Below are positions 9,496-17,992 of a stretch of DNA of 64,000 bases, piece by piece (position 1 is the stretch's first letter; each line of letters begins with the position of its first letter). The notes beneath the pieces were generated by a model, which saw only the letters and a list, made by a program, of their open reading frames with translations, was not told the origin of the DNA and did no database searches. The translations under genes were made by a program, and so were the position numbers. The DNA is from Halobacillus litoralis. Lineage in GTDB: Bacteria; Bacillota; Bacilli; Bacillales; Halobacillaceae. The DNA lies in assembly GCF_009856445.1 (NCBI RefSeq), contig NZ_WMFA01000007.1, positions 58,765 through 122,764 on the forward strand, written 5' to 3'.

Positions 9496-9521
9496 ATACT
9501 CATTAAGTTTGAAATATGTAA

Positions 9522-9595
9522 TGGAGCGGGTGAAGGGAATCGAACCCTCGTCATCAGCTTGGAAGGCTGAGGTTTTACCATTAAACTACACCCGC
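9522..9595 (-). tRNA. tRNA-Gly (anticodon TCC)
   Basis: Cloverleaf on the minus strand: GCGGGTG pairs with CACCCGC, anticodon loop CTTCCAA, T-arm with GAGGGTTCGATTCCC. The 3' CCA is encoded (9522-9524). It is the first tRNA after ysnB in the same orientation. Confidence 0.95.
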
Positions 9596-9726
9596 ATCGT
9601 TAAGAGTTCATTGCTCTATATTCTAGTTGTCTCATAAATTAACTTGTTGTGAAAACATTTTTTGTTGCTGTCTTGTGAAGCGGACAAGAACTATTATATT
9701 AAGGATACGGAAAAATGTCAACAGGG

Positions 9727-9757
9727 TTGCAGCAAAGAATTTAATTCTTCGCTGCAA
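9727..9757 (-). terminator. Hairpin at the end of ysnB
   Basis: TTGCAGCAAAGAAT and ATTCTTCGCTGCAA form a 14-bp stem with one mismatch around the ysnB stop codon. There is no T-run, so its strength as a terminator is uncertain. Confidence 0.45.
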
Positions 9758-10265
9758 TTGCTGTTGTCATTTGTAAATCAGGCATTGGAACCCCGTTCAC
9801 ATGGTAAAATTGCAAGTGGGCGTCACTTACATCAGTCCATTCTAAAATTGCATAAGTAGGCTCTTCTCGATCTCTCGGGAGCCTTGCACTTCCAGGATTG
9901 ATGAAGAGTGTGTCCCCAACTTTTTCGGCTCCTGCAATATGGGAATGACCGAAACACGCGACTTGCGCTCCAACTTCTTCTGCACGGTACGAGAGGGGCA
10001 TTAAGGTTGATTTGATTTGATGCAAATGACCATGAACGACCAAAAACATCACTTCTCCTACTTGGAGGGTTTGTTCTTCTTCCATTTCTGGTTCGAAATC
10101 ACAATTCCCTTTTGCATAAGAGAAGCCTTCAAGCTCTTTTGATTCATAAGCGAGTTCCGAATCTCCACAATGAATCATGGCATCAACGTCATGGTGTCGA
10201 TCTTTGATTTCCATCACTTCGTTTTTTAAACCGTGGGTATCACTTAGAATTAAAACTTTCGGCAT
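9741..10265 (-). CDS. ysnB: YfcE/MJ0936-type metallophosphoesterase YsnB
   Basis: A 174-aa calcineurin-like phosphoesterase. Metal-ligand motifs are in order: LSDTHG near residue 8, HCGDSE, KGNCDF (the GNxD motif), VVHGHLH and GHSHIAG. The physiological substrate is unknown; relatives hydrolyse phosphodiesters with divalent metal. The start at MPKVLILSDTHG is supported by GAGGTGAG. It follows rdgB closely in the rph-rdgB-ysnB order known from B. subtilis. Confidence 0.9.
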   Translation of the reverse strand: MPKVLILSDTHGLKNEVMEIKDRHHDVDAMIHCGDSELAYESKELEGFSYAKGNCDFEPEMEEEQTLQVGEVMFLVVHGHLHQIKSTLMPLSYRAEEVGAQVACFGHSHIAGAEKVGDTLFINPGSARLPRDREEPTYAILEWTDVSDAHLQFYHVNGVPMPDLQMTTAIAAKN

Positions 10266-10279
10266 ACGACTCACCTCGA

Positions 10280-10873
10280 TTAGCTTTGAGTTTTCAACCA
10301 CTCTTCGATTTTTTGTATGGCGTGGTGACGGTGACTGATTGCGTTTTTCTCTTCAGAGGAGTGTTCAGCCATCGTACGTAAAGATCCTTCCGGTATGAAT
10401 ACAGGGTCATAACCGAAACCATTTGTACCTTGAGGTTCGTTAGCGATCGTGCCCTCACACGTTCCTCTTTTAACAAAAGTATTCTCACCAGGTCTTGCCA
10501 CCGCTACAGCGCACACAAACCTTGCTGTACGTTTTTCTTCAGGTACATCATTGAGCTCATTTAAAAGTTTTTCTGTATTTTTCTCGTCATCTTTCTCTAT
10601 TCCTGCATAGCGGGCGGAATAAACACCTGGTTCACCATTTAATGCATCCACTTCCAAACCTGAATCATCAGCCACGACAGGCACTCCGAAATGTTCAGCC
10701 ATAGCTTCTGCTTTAATGGCTGCATTTTCTTCAAATGTCGATCCTGTTTCTTCTATGTCAATGGAACGATCAATATCTAACAAGGATTTCACAGAAATAT
10801 TGTATTTGGAAAACATCTGTCGGAACTCATCCACTTTACCTGGGTTCTTCGTCGCCACTATTAGTTCCTTCAT
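10280..10873 (-). CDS. rdgB: XTP/dITP pyrophosphatase (RdgB/HAM1 family, YsnA)
   Basis: Removes deaminated purine nucleotides (ITP, dITP, XTP) from the pool by hydrolysis to the monophosphate. The N-terminal ATKNPGKV motif binds the triphosphate, VADDSGLEVDAL carries the metal-binding acidic residues, and NGFGYDPVF and SHRHHA are the other family signatures. The 197-aa length is normal. The ATG at 10873 starts 1 nt after the rph stop, with its ribosome-binding site GGAGGCG inside the rph end, implying coupled translation. Confidence 0.95.
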   Translation of the reverse strand: MKELIVATKNPGKVDEFRQMFSKYNISVKSLLDIDRSIDIEETGSTFEENAAIKAEAMAEHFGVPVVADDSGLEVDALNGEPGVYSARYAGIEKDDEKNTEKLLNELNDVPEEKRTARFVCAVAVARPGENTFVKRGTCEGTIANEPQGTNGFGYDPVFIPEGSLRTMAEHSSEEKNAISHRHHAIQKIEEWLKTQS

Positions 10874-10874
10874 T

Positions 10875-11633
10875 TTACTTAGTCGCCTCCGCTTTTGTAC
10901 GAATGACCTCTGACCATTCTCCAATGGCTTCTCCCTGGAGTTTGATTAGATCTGTAACGCCTTCCTCAGCGAGGGACAACATCTTTTGCAGCTGCTGCAT
11001 AGAAAATGTTGCTTCTTCTCCAGTACCTTGCAATTCAACAAATTCACCTTTTCCAGTCATGATGACGTTCATATCCACCTGGGCCTTGCTGTCTTCTTCA
11101 TAGCAAAGGTCCAGAACTTCATCCCCGCCAGGCATGACACCTACAGAAATAGCAGTCAAGAAATCTGTAATCGGCAGCTCTTTAATTGTTTTTTTATTCA
11201 CTAATTTGCCTAGTGCAATGACGACAGCAACAAATGCCCCCGTAATGGAAGCTGTACGTGTTCCGCCATCAGCCTGGATGACATCACAATCGACCCAAAT
11301 CGTGCGTTCGCCAATTTTATCTAAATCTACAACCGCACGAAGGGAACGCCCGATTAAACGTTGAATTTCCATCGTCCGCCCGGAAACTTTCCCTTTTGAC
11401 GACTCACGGATATTCCTTTGTTCTGTCGCTCTAGGCAGCATCGCATATTCAGCTGTAATCCAGCCCTTTCCTTGTCCACGTAAAAAAGGAGGTACACGAT
11501 CCTCTACGCTGGCATTACAAATGACTTTCGTATCTCCAAAACTAATCAGCACGGACCCTTCTGGATGCTTCACATAATCCGTTTCGATTGTTACTTTTCT
11601 TAGTTCGTTGACTTCCCGATGATCATTTCTCAT
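10875..11633 (-). CDS. rph: Ribonuclease PH
   Basis: A phosphorolytic 3'-exoribonuclease that trims tRNA precursors; it acts as a hexamer. Family motifs include [45 protein letters not shown], the conserved [11 protein letters not shown] and DLCYEEDS. The start MRNDHREVN at 11633 has AGGAGGT 10 nt upstream; 27 further in-frame codons upstream lack a signal. Length is 252 aa. The operon order rph-rdgB-ysnB matches B. subtilis. Confidence 0.97.
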   Translation of the reverse strand: MRNDHREVNELRKVTIETDYVKHPEGSVLISFGDTKVICNASVEDRVPPFLRGQGKGWITAEYAMLPRATEQRNIRESSKGKVSGRTMEIQRLIGRSLRAVVDLDKIGERTIWVDCDVIQADGGTRTASITGAFVAVVIALGKLVNKKTIKELPITDFLTAISVGVMPGGDEVLDLCYEEDSKAQVDMNVIMTGKGEFVELQGTGEEATFSMQQLQKMLSLAEEGVTDLIKLQGEAIGEWSEVIRTKAEATK

Positions 11634-11722
11634 CAGTAACGACCTCCTTTTACCTACACCATTATCCTTGCCCATCTTAACACAAATTACATGCGTGAGG
11701 TAGTTAAAGCTCAAATGGAAAA

Positions 11723-11753
11723 GCGCCTCAAAAGCTTTTCACTTTTGAAGCGC
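11723..11753 (-). terminator. Terminator of gerM
   Basis: A 12-bp stem with one mismatch (GCGCTTCAAAAG against CTTTTGAGGCGC on the minus strand), a 7-nt loop and a TTTT tail. Confidence 0.7.
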
Positions 11754-11773
11754 CTGGTTACTAGATTTTGGGA

Positions 11774-12877
11774 CTACATGGCTTCTGCACCATTGATATC
11801 CTGCCGTGTCACAGGTTCAGCCAACGGCTCTCCGGCTTCGTTGAACACTTGTTCGGTTCCATCTACATGAACTTCTACTGACTCTATATCCGCTTGATCG
11901 GTAAGGCTCATGACAAGACTCGCTAAAGCAGCATCAGATAAGGAGGGTTGCTCGTTCACACTGGTCAATATATTTTCATTGAATGAAACCGTAAGGACAC
12001 CATTTTCAAGTTTAGACTTGACCAATTCTGCTCCTTCATTGAAAGGGTTCATCAATGCACTTCCGAGTTCAGGCCCTTCCAGTAATGCCTGTACCATGGC
12101 GGTATATTCGTCACTTTCTTTAGCTACACGAGTGGTCACCGGAACTTGATAAACCTGTTCCCCATTTTGGGCAGGGAAATAAACCGTGACCGCTTCACTG
12201 TTCATAATGTCTGTGTTGTTCCCAACACTGTGGTTGATCCCGTCAGCACGGGAGACCCCTTTAGAGATCGGGGTCCCGTCGACAGGCATGACTTGCTGCT
12301 CGTGACCGTTGATCCACAGTTTAATTCGTTTCACATTTTCGAACTGAGTCAGAGTATAAGTCATGGCTTGTAAAATCTTCTCTTCATCTTCAGCCGCGTA
12401 ATTTTTGAAGTCTTCCGATACGTCTACCACAAGCGTTCCATCTTCTTTGGCGTTCACTCCGAGAATTTCTGTTCCAGCAGGAAGGACCGCTTCAAAACCA
12501 TTTGGCAGTAAGTTGGTTACAGGCCCGTCTTTCACCATATACTCCAGTGCCTGTGTCGCCACCTCTTCTGATGCGGGCAGCTCTAAGGTCTGCGGGGCAA
12601 CCATGCCGTTCGCGTCCAATAAATATACCTCACGAGCGACTGTGGCTGAAGAAGACTCCTCTTTAGTTCCTTCTCCTTCTTCCCCTTCTGTATTTTCACC
12701 TTCTCCTTCAGGTTGAGGTTCATCACTACTCGGATCTGGCGTTGTTGTAACCGCCTCTTCTGGTGTATCCATTTTCTCTAATGATTGCTCTCCTTCAAAA
12801 AGGCAGCCTGATAGTAACCCTGCACTCAACAGTAATATAACCGCGAGTATGAAGGGTTTGTAGCCGTAATTCTTCAT
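11774..12877 (-). CDS. gerM: Spore germination lipoprotein GerM
   Basis: A 367-aa secreted lipoprotein. The signal peptide (KPFILAVILLLSAGLLSGC) ends in a lipobox with the lipidated Cys near residue 25, followed by a Thr/Pro/Glu-rich linker and two tandem GerMN domains (about 95-215 and 235-355). GerM works at engulfment and germination in sporulating Bacillus, helping assemble the SpoIIIAH-SpoIIQ complex. AGGAGGG precedes the chosen ATG. It is upstream of rph, as in B. subtilis. Confidence 0.93.
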   Translation of the reverse strand: MKNYGYKPFILAVILLLSAGLLSGCLFEGEQSLEKMDTPEEAVTTTPDPSSDEPQPEGEGENTEGEEGEGTKEESSSATVAREVYLLDANGMVAPQTLELPASEEVATQALEYMVKDGPVTNLLPNGFEAVLPAGTEILGVNAKEDGTLVVDVSEDFKNYAAEDEEKILQAMTYTLTQFENVKRIKLWINGHEQQVMPVDGTPISKGVSRADGINHSVGNNTDIMNSEAVTVYFPAQNGEQVYQVPVTTRVAKESDEYTAMVQALLEGPELGSALMNPFNEGAELVKSKLENGVLTVSFNENILTSVNEQPSLSDAALASLVMSLTDQADIESVEVHVDGTEQVFNEAGEPLAEPVTRQDINGAEAM

Positions 12878-13014
12878 AGTTTTCCCTCCTGAGATAGATT
12901 GTACTACCATATATACGAGCCCCTTGAGGGATTAGACCAGAAGATTTTATGAATGAAAATGGGATTTTTATTTAAAAAGAGTGAATACGTCTACCTGATT
13001 TTTTAATTCATATA

Positions 13015-13080
13015 CCGGTGCCTGCCACCGTGGTTCCCAAAACAGTGACAGGCACCAAACATTTCTGTCCGGTGCCAGGC
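13015..13080. repeat. REP-like palindrome with GGTGCC arms
   Basis: GGTGCCTGCCAC (13017-13028) and GTGACAGGCACC (13045-13056) form a 12-bp stem with one mismatch. A third arm, GGTGCCAGGC, follows at 13071. This type of GGTGCC palindrome recurs in intergenic regions of many Bacillaceae genomes, from general knowledge. Only one copy was seen in this window. Confidence 0.6.
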
Positions 13081-13114
13081 TTTGTATCCTTTCACAGCAT
13101 TAGTTATAAAAAAA

Positions 13115-13138
13115 AGCCCTGCTTTAGTAAGCAGAGCT
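13115..13138 (-). terminator. Terminator of racE
   Basis: AGC-CTGCTT pairs with AAGCAG-GCT and is followed on the minus strand by eight T residues. The stem overlaps the racE stop codon. Confidence 0.75.
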
Positions 13139-13945
13139 CGGAACATGTTCAATTTGAACAGATTTAAGAATTTGTACAGGTTCGTCAAACCAGCTGTTTG
13201 CAACTAGTCGGAACTTTTCCATATCTCCCGTCGTATAAAATTCATGGGCTGGAGAGGCATTGTCTTTCTCTAACAACTTATGATAAGCAAGGATCAAACT
13301 AGCCTCCCTTGCTGTTTCTTCACCGGAACTAATGACTTGGATATGACTTCCCATCTCTTTTTGCACGAGATCTTTAATCAAGGGATAGTGAGTACATCCT
13401 AAGATCAGTGTGTCGATATGATTCATTTCTTTTAGAGGCTGCAGGGTGTTGGAAACGATCCTTTCAGCTCTCGGACCGGATAGAATCCCGTCTTCCACCA
13501 TTGGTACAAAAGGTGGGCAGGCAAGACCATTGACACGGATGTTTTGATCGATAGCTACGAGTGCATTCGGATAAGCTTTACTTTCAATTGTTCCTTCCGT
13601 ACCGATGACACCAATTCGTTTATTACGACTGAACTTAATTGCTGCACGTGCACCAGGTTCAATGACACCGATCACAGGAATATTCAATGTTTCCTGAAGT
13701 TCTGTAAGCGTATAAGCCGTGGCTGTATTACACGCGATTACTAACATTTTAATTTTTTTCTCTAATAAGAAATTAACCATCTGCCATGTGAATGCTCGAA
13801 CTTCCTCCTCTGACCTAGGACCGTAAGGACACCTTTTTGTATCACCTAAATAGAGAAAAGTCTCTTTAGGTAATTGGCGCATCAACTCTCTTGCCACCGT
13901 CAAACCGCCCACGCCTGAATCTATAACTCCTATCGGTTGTTTCAA
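13124..13945 (-). CDS. racE: Glutamate racemase
   Basis: Makes D-glutamate for peptidoglycan from L-glutamate without a cofactor. The two catalytic cysteines are visible in VIACNTATA (C72) and LILGCTHYP (C184). The N-terminal GVIDSGVGGLTV and LYLGDTKRCPYG motifs bind substrate. The 273-aa length is typical. The start is TTG at 13945 with GAGGGATG upstream. It lies between gerM and the MarR-type gene, as in B. subtilis. Confidence 0.96.
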   Translation of the reverse strand: MKQPIGVIDSGVGGLTVARELMRQLPKETFLYLGDTKRCPYGPRSEEEVRAFTWQMVNFLLEKKIKMLVIACNTATAYTLTELQETLNIPVIGVIEPGARAAIKFSRNKRIGVIGTEGTIESKAYPNALVAIDQNIRVNGLACPPFVPMVEDGILSGPRAERIVSNTLQPLKEMNHIDTLILGCTHYPLIKDLVQKEMGSHIQVISSGEETAREASLILAYHKLLEKDNASPAHEFYTTGDMEKFRLVANSWFDEPVQILKSVQIEHVPSSAY

Positions 13946-13966
13946 TTCGCATCCCTCTTTTATATC

Positions 13967-14428
13967 TTAGTTGTCTGTTTCCTTGTCTGTCTCTTTCATG
14001 TTTTCATGGAGAACGTGGAGTAAGCGGTTGAGTGTTTCTACGTCCTCTTCCGGCACGCCCTTCAAAACTTCTTCGAGGTAATTCTGGCGTTTCTCAATCA
14101 CCTCATGGATGATTTTTTCTCCCTTTTCCAAGACATGAATACGAACAACACGACGGTCTTTAGGATCACGAACTCTTTCTACAAGCTCGTTCTTTTCCAT
14201 ACGGTCTACAAGGTCTGTTGTGGTGCTGCAAGCAAGGTGAATATAATTGGAGAGCTCTCCAATCGTCATGTCTCCCTTTTCTAAAAGCCACTGGAGAGCA
14301 ACGAATTGTGGAGCTGTAATTGGATAATGATTTAAGATAACTCGTCCTCTTTGTTTAATAATTCCGGCTATGTATCTCAATTCTTTTTCTACATCAGCCA
14401 TCATGGACGTCTGTTGTGATTTAGTCAC
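13967..14428 (-). CDS. ysmB: MarR-family transcriptional regulator (YsmB-like)
   Basis: A winged-helix regulator of about 153 aa. The recognition helix region (TIGELSNYIHLACSTTTDLVDRMEKNELVERV) and wing DPKDRRVVRIHV are characteristic. I chose the GTG at 14428 because AGGAG lies 8 nt upstream; a GTG three codons earlier overlaps that site. The ligand and targets are unknown. It is 21 nt upstream of racE on the same strand and matches B. subtilis ysmB in position. Confidence 0.85.
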   Translation of the reverse strand: MTKSQQTSMMADVEKELRYIAGIIKQRGRVILNHYPITAPQFVALQWLLEKGDMTIGELSNYIHLACSTTTDLVDRMEKNELVERVRDPKDRRVVRIHVLEKGEKIIHEVIEKRQNYLEEVLKGVPEEDVETLNRLLHVLHENMKETDKETDN

Positions 14429-14520
14429 ATTCAGCACTCCTAACGAAAATACTTTATAAATTCCATTCTCATGGTTTGAGCAGAAAAATTCAAGGTCTAA
14501 CTTCTCTTTATAAGAAAAAC

Positions 14521-14563
14521 CCTTTCAGGTATGGCTGCGTCAAACGCGACCTTACCTGAAAGG
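14521..14563 (-). terminator. Terminator of gerE
   Basis: An 11-bp perfect stem (CCTTTCAGGTA and complement) with an internal smaller stem, followed by TTTTTC on the minus strand. Confidence 0.8.
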
Positions 14564-14606
14564 ACCCCCTCCATCTCAAAAGCAATGGTTTGCTGTTCTA
14601 TGGAGA

Positions 14607-14831
14607 TCACAATTCCAGTTCCCCCATACGCAGCAGTTCTACCACTGCCTGGGAACGTCCTTTCACCCCTAGCTTTTGCATTGCGTTCGAGATGTGATTC
14701 CGCACAGTTTTCTCTGAAATGAAGAGCTCTTTTGCGATCTCACGTGTCGTCTTATCCTGTACTAGAAGCTCGAAAACTTCTCGCTCCCGCTTGGTAAGAA
14801 TTTGTGTTGGCCGATAGCCGTCCTCCTTCAC
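14607..14831 (-). CDS. gerE: GerE, late mother-cell sporulation regulator
   Basis: A 74-aa stand-alone LuxR-type HTH protein, exactly the length of B. subtilis GerE. The stretch LTKREREVFELLVQDKTT and the C-terminal VKGRSQAVVELLRMGELEL are nearly identical to it from memory. GerE acts with sigma-K on coat genes in the mother cell. The start is GTG with AAGGAGGGG about 9 nt upstream. A ComA-type regulator, also with a LuxR-type HTH, lies 94 bases upstream in the same direction. Confidence 0.96.
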   Translation of the reverse strand: MKEDGYRPTQILTKREREVFELLVQDKTTREIAKELFISEKTVRNHISNAMQKLGVKGRSQAVVELLRMGELEL

Positions 14832-14925
14832 AAGCGTACCCCTCCTTGTTGTCCCTGAGCTTATATGAGGGGAATCATTTAGTCTCTGTATCGTATGAAC
14901 AGGGAGGTCGCCCTGTGCTACGCTT

Positions 14926-15576
14926 TCACGATTTAGACACAAGCCCGAGTTCTTGCGCTTTGAAGAGCGCCTCGGTTCGCGATCTAACATTCAGTTTATT
15001 AAAGATACCGGTCAACGTGTACTCCACGCTTCTTTGCGACATGTGAAGGGTTTGTGCAATTTCTCTGTTTGTAAAACCAGATGCCACTTCCTGTAAGATG
15101 GACTGTTCTTTTTCATTCAAAGAAAAACTATTACCTTTTTCTGTTTCAGAAGAGGTGGTGACACATGCCTCCGACCTTCTCAGTTGTTTAAATAAGTGTA
15201 TAGGAATGACGACCTCATCCCTGCATGCACAGCGAATCGCGGTTACCAACTGCTCACTGGTCGCGGTTTTGCTGACAAATCCATTAATGTCTGCTTCCAC
15301 CAACATATTGAAGTGGGTGTTCAAATCAAAACCTGTATAAATAAGGAGCTTCAGATCAGGATAAGACTTTCGTATTTTCTTCGCCAACTCGATCCCGTTT
15401 ATTCCAGGCATGTATAAATCCAATAGAACAATCTCATAATTCTTTTCGCTTAAGAGGGGCTCTACCTGTTCATTTTCATGAGTAACATCCACTTGCATGT
15501 CCCCTTCTTGCTCGAGCATCGATTTCGTACCTGCTCCTACCGCAGGATGATCATCCACAATTAGCACATTCATCAT
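14926..15576 (-). CDS. comA: ComA-type response regulator (NarL/FixJ family)
   Basis: A 216-aa two-domain regulator. The receiver domain has the acidic pair D8-D9, the phospho-acceptor D53 in LLDLYMPG, and the conserved T and K (LIYTGF, FVSKTA). A LuxR-type HTH occupies about residues 150-210 (LNEKEQSILQEVASGFTNREIA). The start overlaps the stop of the upstream kinase by ATGA, so the two are translationally coupled. The pair has the order and type of ComP-ComA, the quorum-responsive competence system, but the pheromone genes are not adjacent. Equating it with ComA is inference. Confidence 0.75.
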   Translation of the reverse strand: MMNVLIVDDHPAVGAGTKSMLEQEGDMQVDVTHENEQVEPLLSEKNYEIVLLDLYMPGINGIELAKKIRKSYPDLKLLIYTGFDLNTHFNMLVEADINGFVSKTATSEQLVTAIRCACRDEVVIPIHLFKQLRRSEACVTTSSETEKGNSFSLNEKEQSILQEVASGFTNREIAQTLHMSQRSVEYTLTGIFNKLNVRSRTEALFKAQELGLVSKS

Positions 15577-17897
15577 ACTTGGACCTCCCTTTTTATTTCG
15601 ATCGGAAACGTAATCATCGTCTTAAATCCTTCGCCTGGTGAGGTTTCTATTTCCAGATGTCCATTTAAACCATTGACTCGTTGTTCAATGCCTGATAAAC
15701 CAATATGCGAAAACAAATCACGTTGAACGGAATAGTCCATGCCTTTCCCATTATCGGAATATAAAAGCATGACATGATTCTCCTGGCTGGATAATGATAA
15801 TTTTACGATTTTGGCATCAGAGTGTTTCATGGCATTCGTCAATAGTTCCTGAACAACTCGGAAGATCGCTAAGATCCGCTCTTGATCCAATTCTGCATCA
15901 AAGCGCTCATCTGTAAAATAAACCGTAAAGTTCGAGCGCAGCTGATATTGATGAATTAAATTCTTTAAGGATTGAACAAGCCCCATCTCCTCAATGAATG
16001 CAGGACGCAGCTCATTACATGTCTCCCGAATCAAGTGAATACTGTCTAGGAGAGACTCTTTATAAACCATTAACTCTGCGTGGAGACTTGGAGTTAAATC
16101 ATTCCTTTGTCTAATCAAATCATCCATCTTTCGATAAAGGTACAGTTGCTCTTGCAAGACAGTGTCATGCAAATCAATGGAAAGTTGTTTTCTTTGATTT
16201 TCAGCGATTGTAAACAACAACCTTGAAAGCCAGGTAGGATACTTTTGTGTTTGATCGCTTCTCAACTTACGGAGTTCTTTTAATAGATCTTCAATCGTGT
16301 TCATATTTTGAATGGCAATGTTTGCATTATGGGAGATGGTTTGCAAATAGGTCTTCTCATCACGGTTTAAATTTGTGTAGTCTTTTTTCCCTTCACACCA
16401 CATCATGGTCAGCTTTTCTAACGAGTAGCCTACAATGACCCCAAACCCTTTCTCCGTTTCAATCACCGATCCGATATCATAATGGTAATTGTTTAGATGC
16501 TCATCAAAATGGTCGATGATGTCCTTCGGGATTTGGTCATACACACAATACATATTGCGTTTGTTATGCTTGGAATAAATATAAATATCCCGAACATTCA
16601 GTACATTTTTCACTTCATCACGCATGACCTTCATTAAGTCGACTGCGTTGGATTGGTCTTTCATGTCCTGAGCCATTCGGTGCATGCTCTCCTGATAACC
16701 ATAGCGAGCGGAAAACAAATAACGCTGAAGTTTGAAATCCAACACTTCTTTTACTGATAAGAATATGACCAATGAAGATTGAAACAATAAAAACATTTGA
16801 ATATAACTGACGGCGAATAGATCTTCTTCAACCAGCCATCCAATGGTAAACATAAGAGCTAGGCTAGGGATGACAGAGAGGATCATATAGTACCGCACAC
16901 GTGTCATGACAAAGTCAATATCAATCAATCTTTCCCTTGTTACCAAATACATGAAAGTAATTGGTAAAGCAATAAGGAACATAGCTCCCACTTCAAGTGA
17001 AATCACTTTCACTCCAAAAGCAAGGGCAGGAATCAGATAAAGAAAAATATAAGGAAAGAACGCAATCGTCATTCCTACAGCCATATATTTAAAAATAGGT
17101 CCCACAGCTGCACCTTTGTGAATAAACAGCCCCCGGTATACGATATAAAAAGATACAATATACAAAACTAAAAGCAAGAAACCAGGGATCGGCTCAAAAA
17201 CAGCTGGGTAAGATTCAGTGATAAGGAAGTAGCCTTCAAGTAACGAAACAGCCCCAACAGTAATGTATAACAGATAAACAATTTTTTTAGAGAACCAATA
17301 AATATTCAATTCCTGAAAGTAATTATATAAAAAATGAATTAAAATCACAGGTGCAAATAAAAACAAGCCTGTGTTTAAAAACAAGCCGTAGAGATTATCT
17401 CTTACTGCCCCACTGTTACTTAAGTACCCTGTAGCAATTGCCAGGAAGAACAAAATCAACTGTTCCGCTGAATACCTTTTCGGGACCCGTTTATGAACCA
17501 AATAGGATATACCGAGGATAACTAAAAAGAAAAGAACAGGCAGTACAATATATAACAACCAATGAATCGGACTTGAATTTTCAATATCCGTGTAGGCCGT
17601 TTCCTGACCATTGTGCTGTATGGAAAAGGAATAGGCTCCCTCTAATTCATTGAACATAGAAACGGAACGATGCTCTTCTGGAGGGGCATTATTGATCGAA
17701 TTGATTTCTCCTCCGAGCGGAACACTATGACGATCTCCCCAACTTCCTGTATGAACAGAAGTTACTACCCATTCTCCTTGCCTTTCCTTCACATCAATAC
17801 CAAGGTATGGTTGTGTAATGGATAAAACAATCATATAACAAGCGGATAGGACGAAAAAGGATAGGACCAGCCACTGTGACCATTTGAAATTAAGCAT
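15573..17897 (-). CDS. comP: ComP-type membrane histidine kinase
   Basis: A 774-aa sensor kinase, close to the 769 aa of B. subtilis ComP and of the same layout. It has one N-terminal membrane helix, an extracellular PDZ-like segment (about 35-105, with GGEINSINNAPP), then a block of about seven further helices (about 115-380), a cytoplasmic region, a HisKA_3 domain with SIDLHDTVLQEQ (His near 577) and an HATPase domain with DNGKGMD and GLSGIEQR. The ATG at 17897 has AAGGTGG 6 nt upstream. No comQ or comX is found upstream; instead a repeat element begins within 100 bases. Confidence 0.75.
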   Translation of the reverse strand: MLNFKWSQWLVLSFFVLSACYMIVLSITQPYLGIDVKERQGEWVVTSVHTGSWGDRHSVPLGGEINSINNAPPEEHRSVSMFNELEGAYSFSIQHNGQETAYTDIENSSPIHWLLYIVLPVLFFLVILGISYLVHKRVPKRYSAEQLILFFLAIATGYLSNSGAVRDNLYGLFLNTGLFLFAPVILIHFLYNYFQELNIYWFSKKIVYLLYITVGAVSLLEGYFLITESYPAVFEPIPGFLLLVLYIVSFYIVYRGLFIHKGAAVGPIFKYMAVGMTIAFFPYIFLYLIPALAFGVKVISLEVGAMFLIALPITFMYLVTRERLIDIDFVMTRVRYYMILSVIPSLALMFTIGWLVEEDLFAVSYIQMFLLFQSSLVIFLSVKEVLDFKLQRYLFSARYGYQESMHRMAQDMKDQSNAVDLMKVMRDEVKNVLNVRDIYIYSKHNKRNMYCVYDQIPKDIIDHFDEHLNNYHYDIGSVIETEKGFGVIVGYSLEKLTMMWCEGKKDYTNLNRDEKTYLQTISHNANIAIQNMNTIEDLLKELRKLRSDQTQKYPTWLSRLLFTIAENQRKQLSIDLHDTVLQEQLYLYRKMDDLIRQRNDLTPSLHAELMVYKESLLDSIHLIRETCNELRPAFIEEMGLVQSLKNLIHQYQLRSNFTVYFTDERFDAELDQERILAIFRVVQELLTNAMKHSDAKIVKLSLSSQENHVMLLYSDNGKGMDYSVQRDLFSHIGLSGIEQRVNGLNGHLEIETSPGEGFKTMITFPIEIKREVQV

Positions 17898-17992
17898 ATA
17901 AATCCACCTTCGTACATTATTCAACCATGTCTATTATACTATGGAACTTACAGCCGACAACCCATAGTCTTCTCCTTAAAATGTTATTAAGC

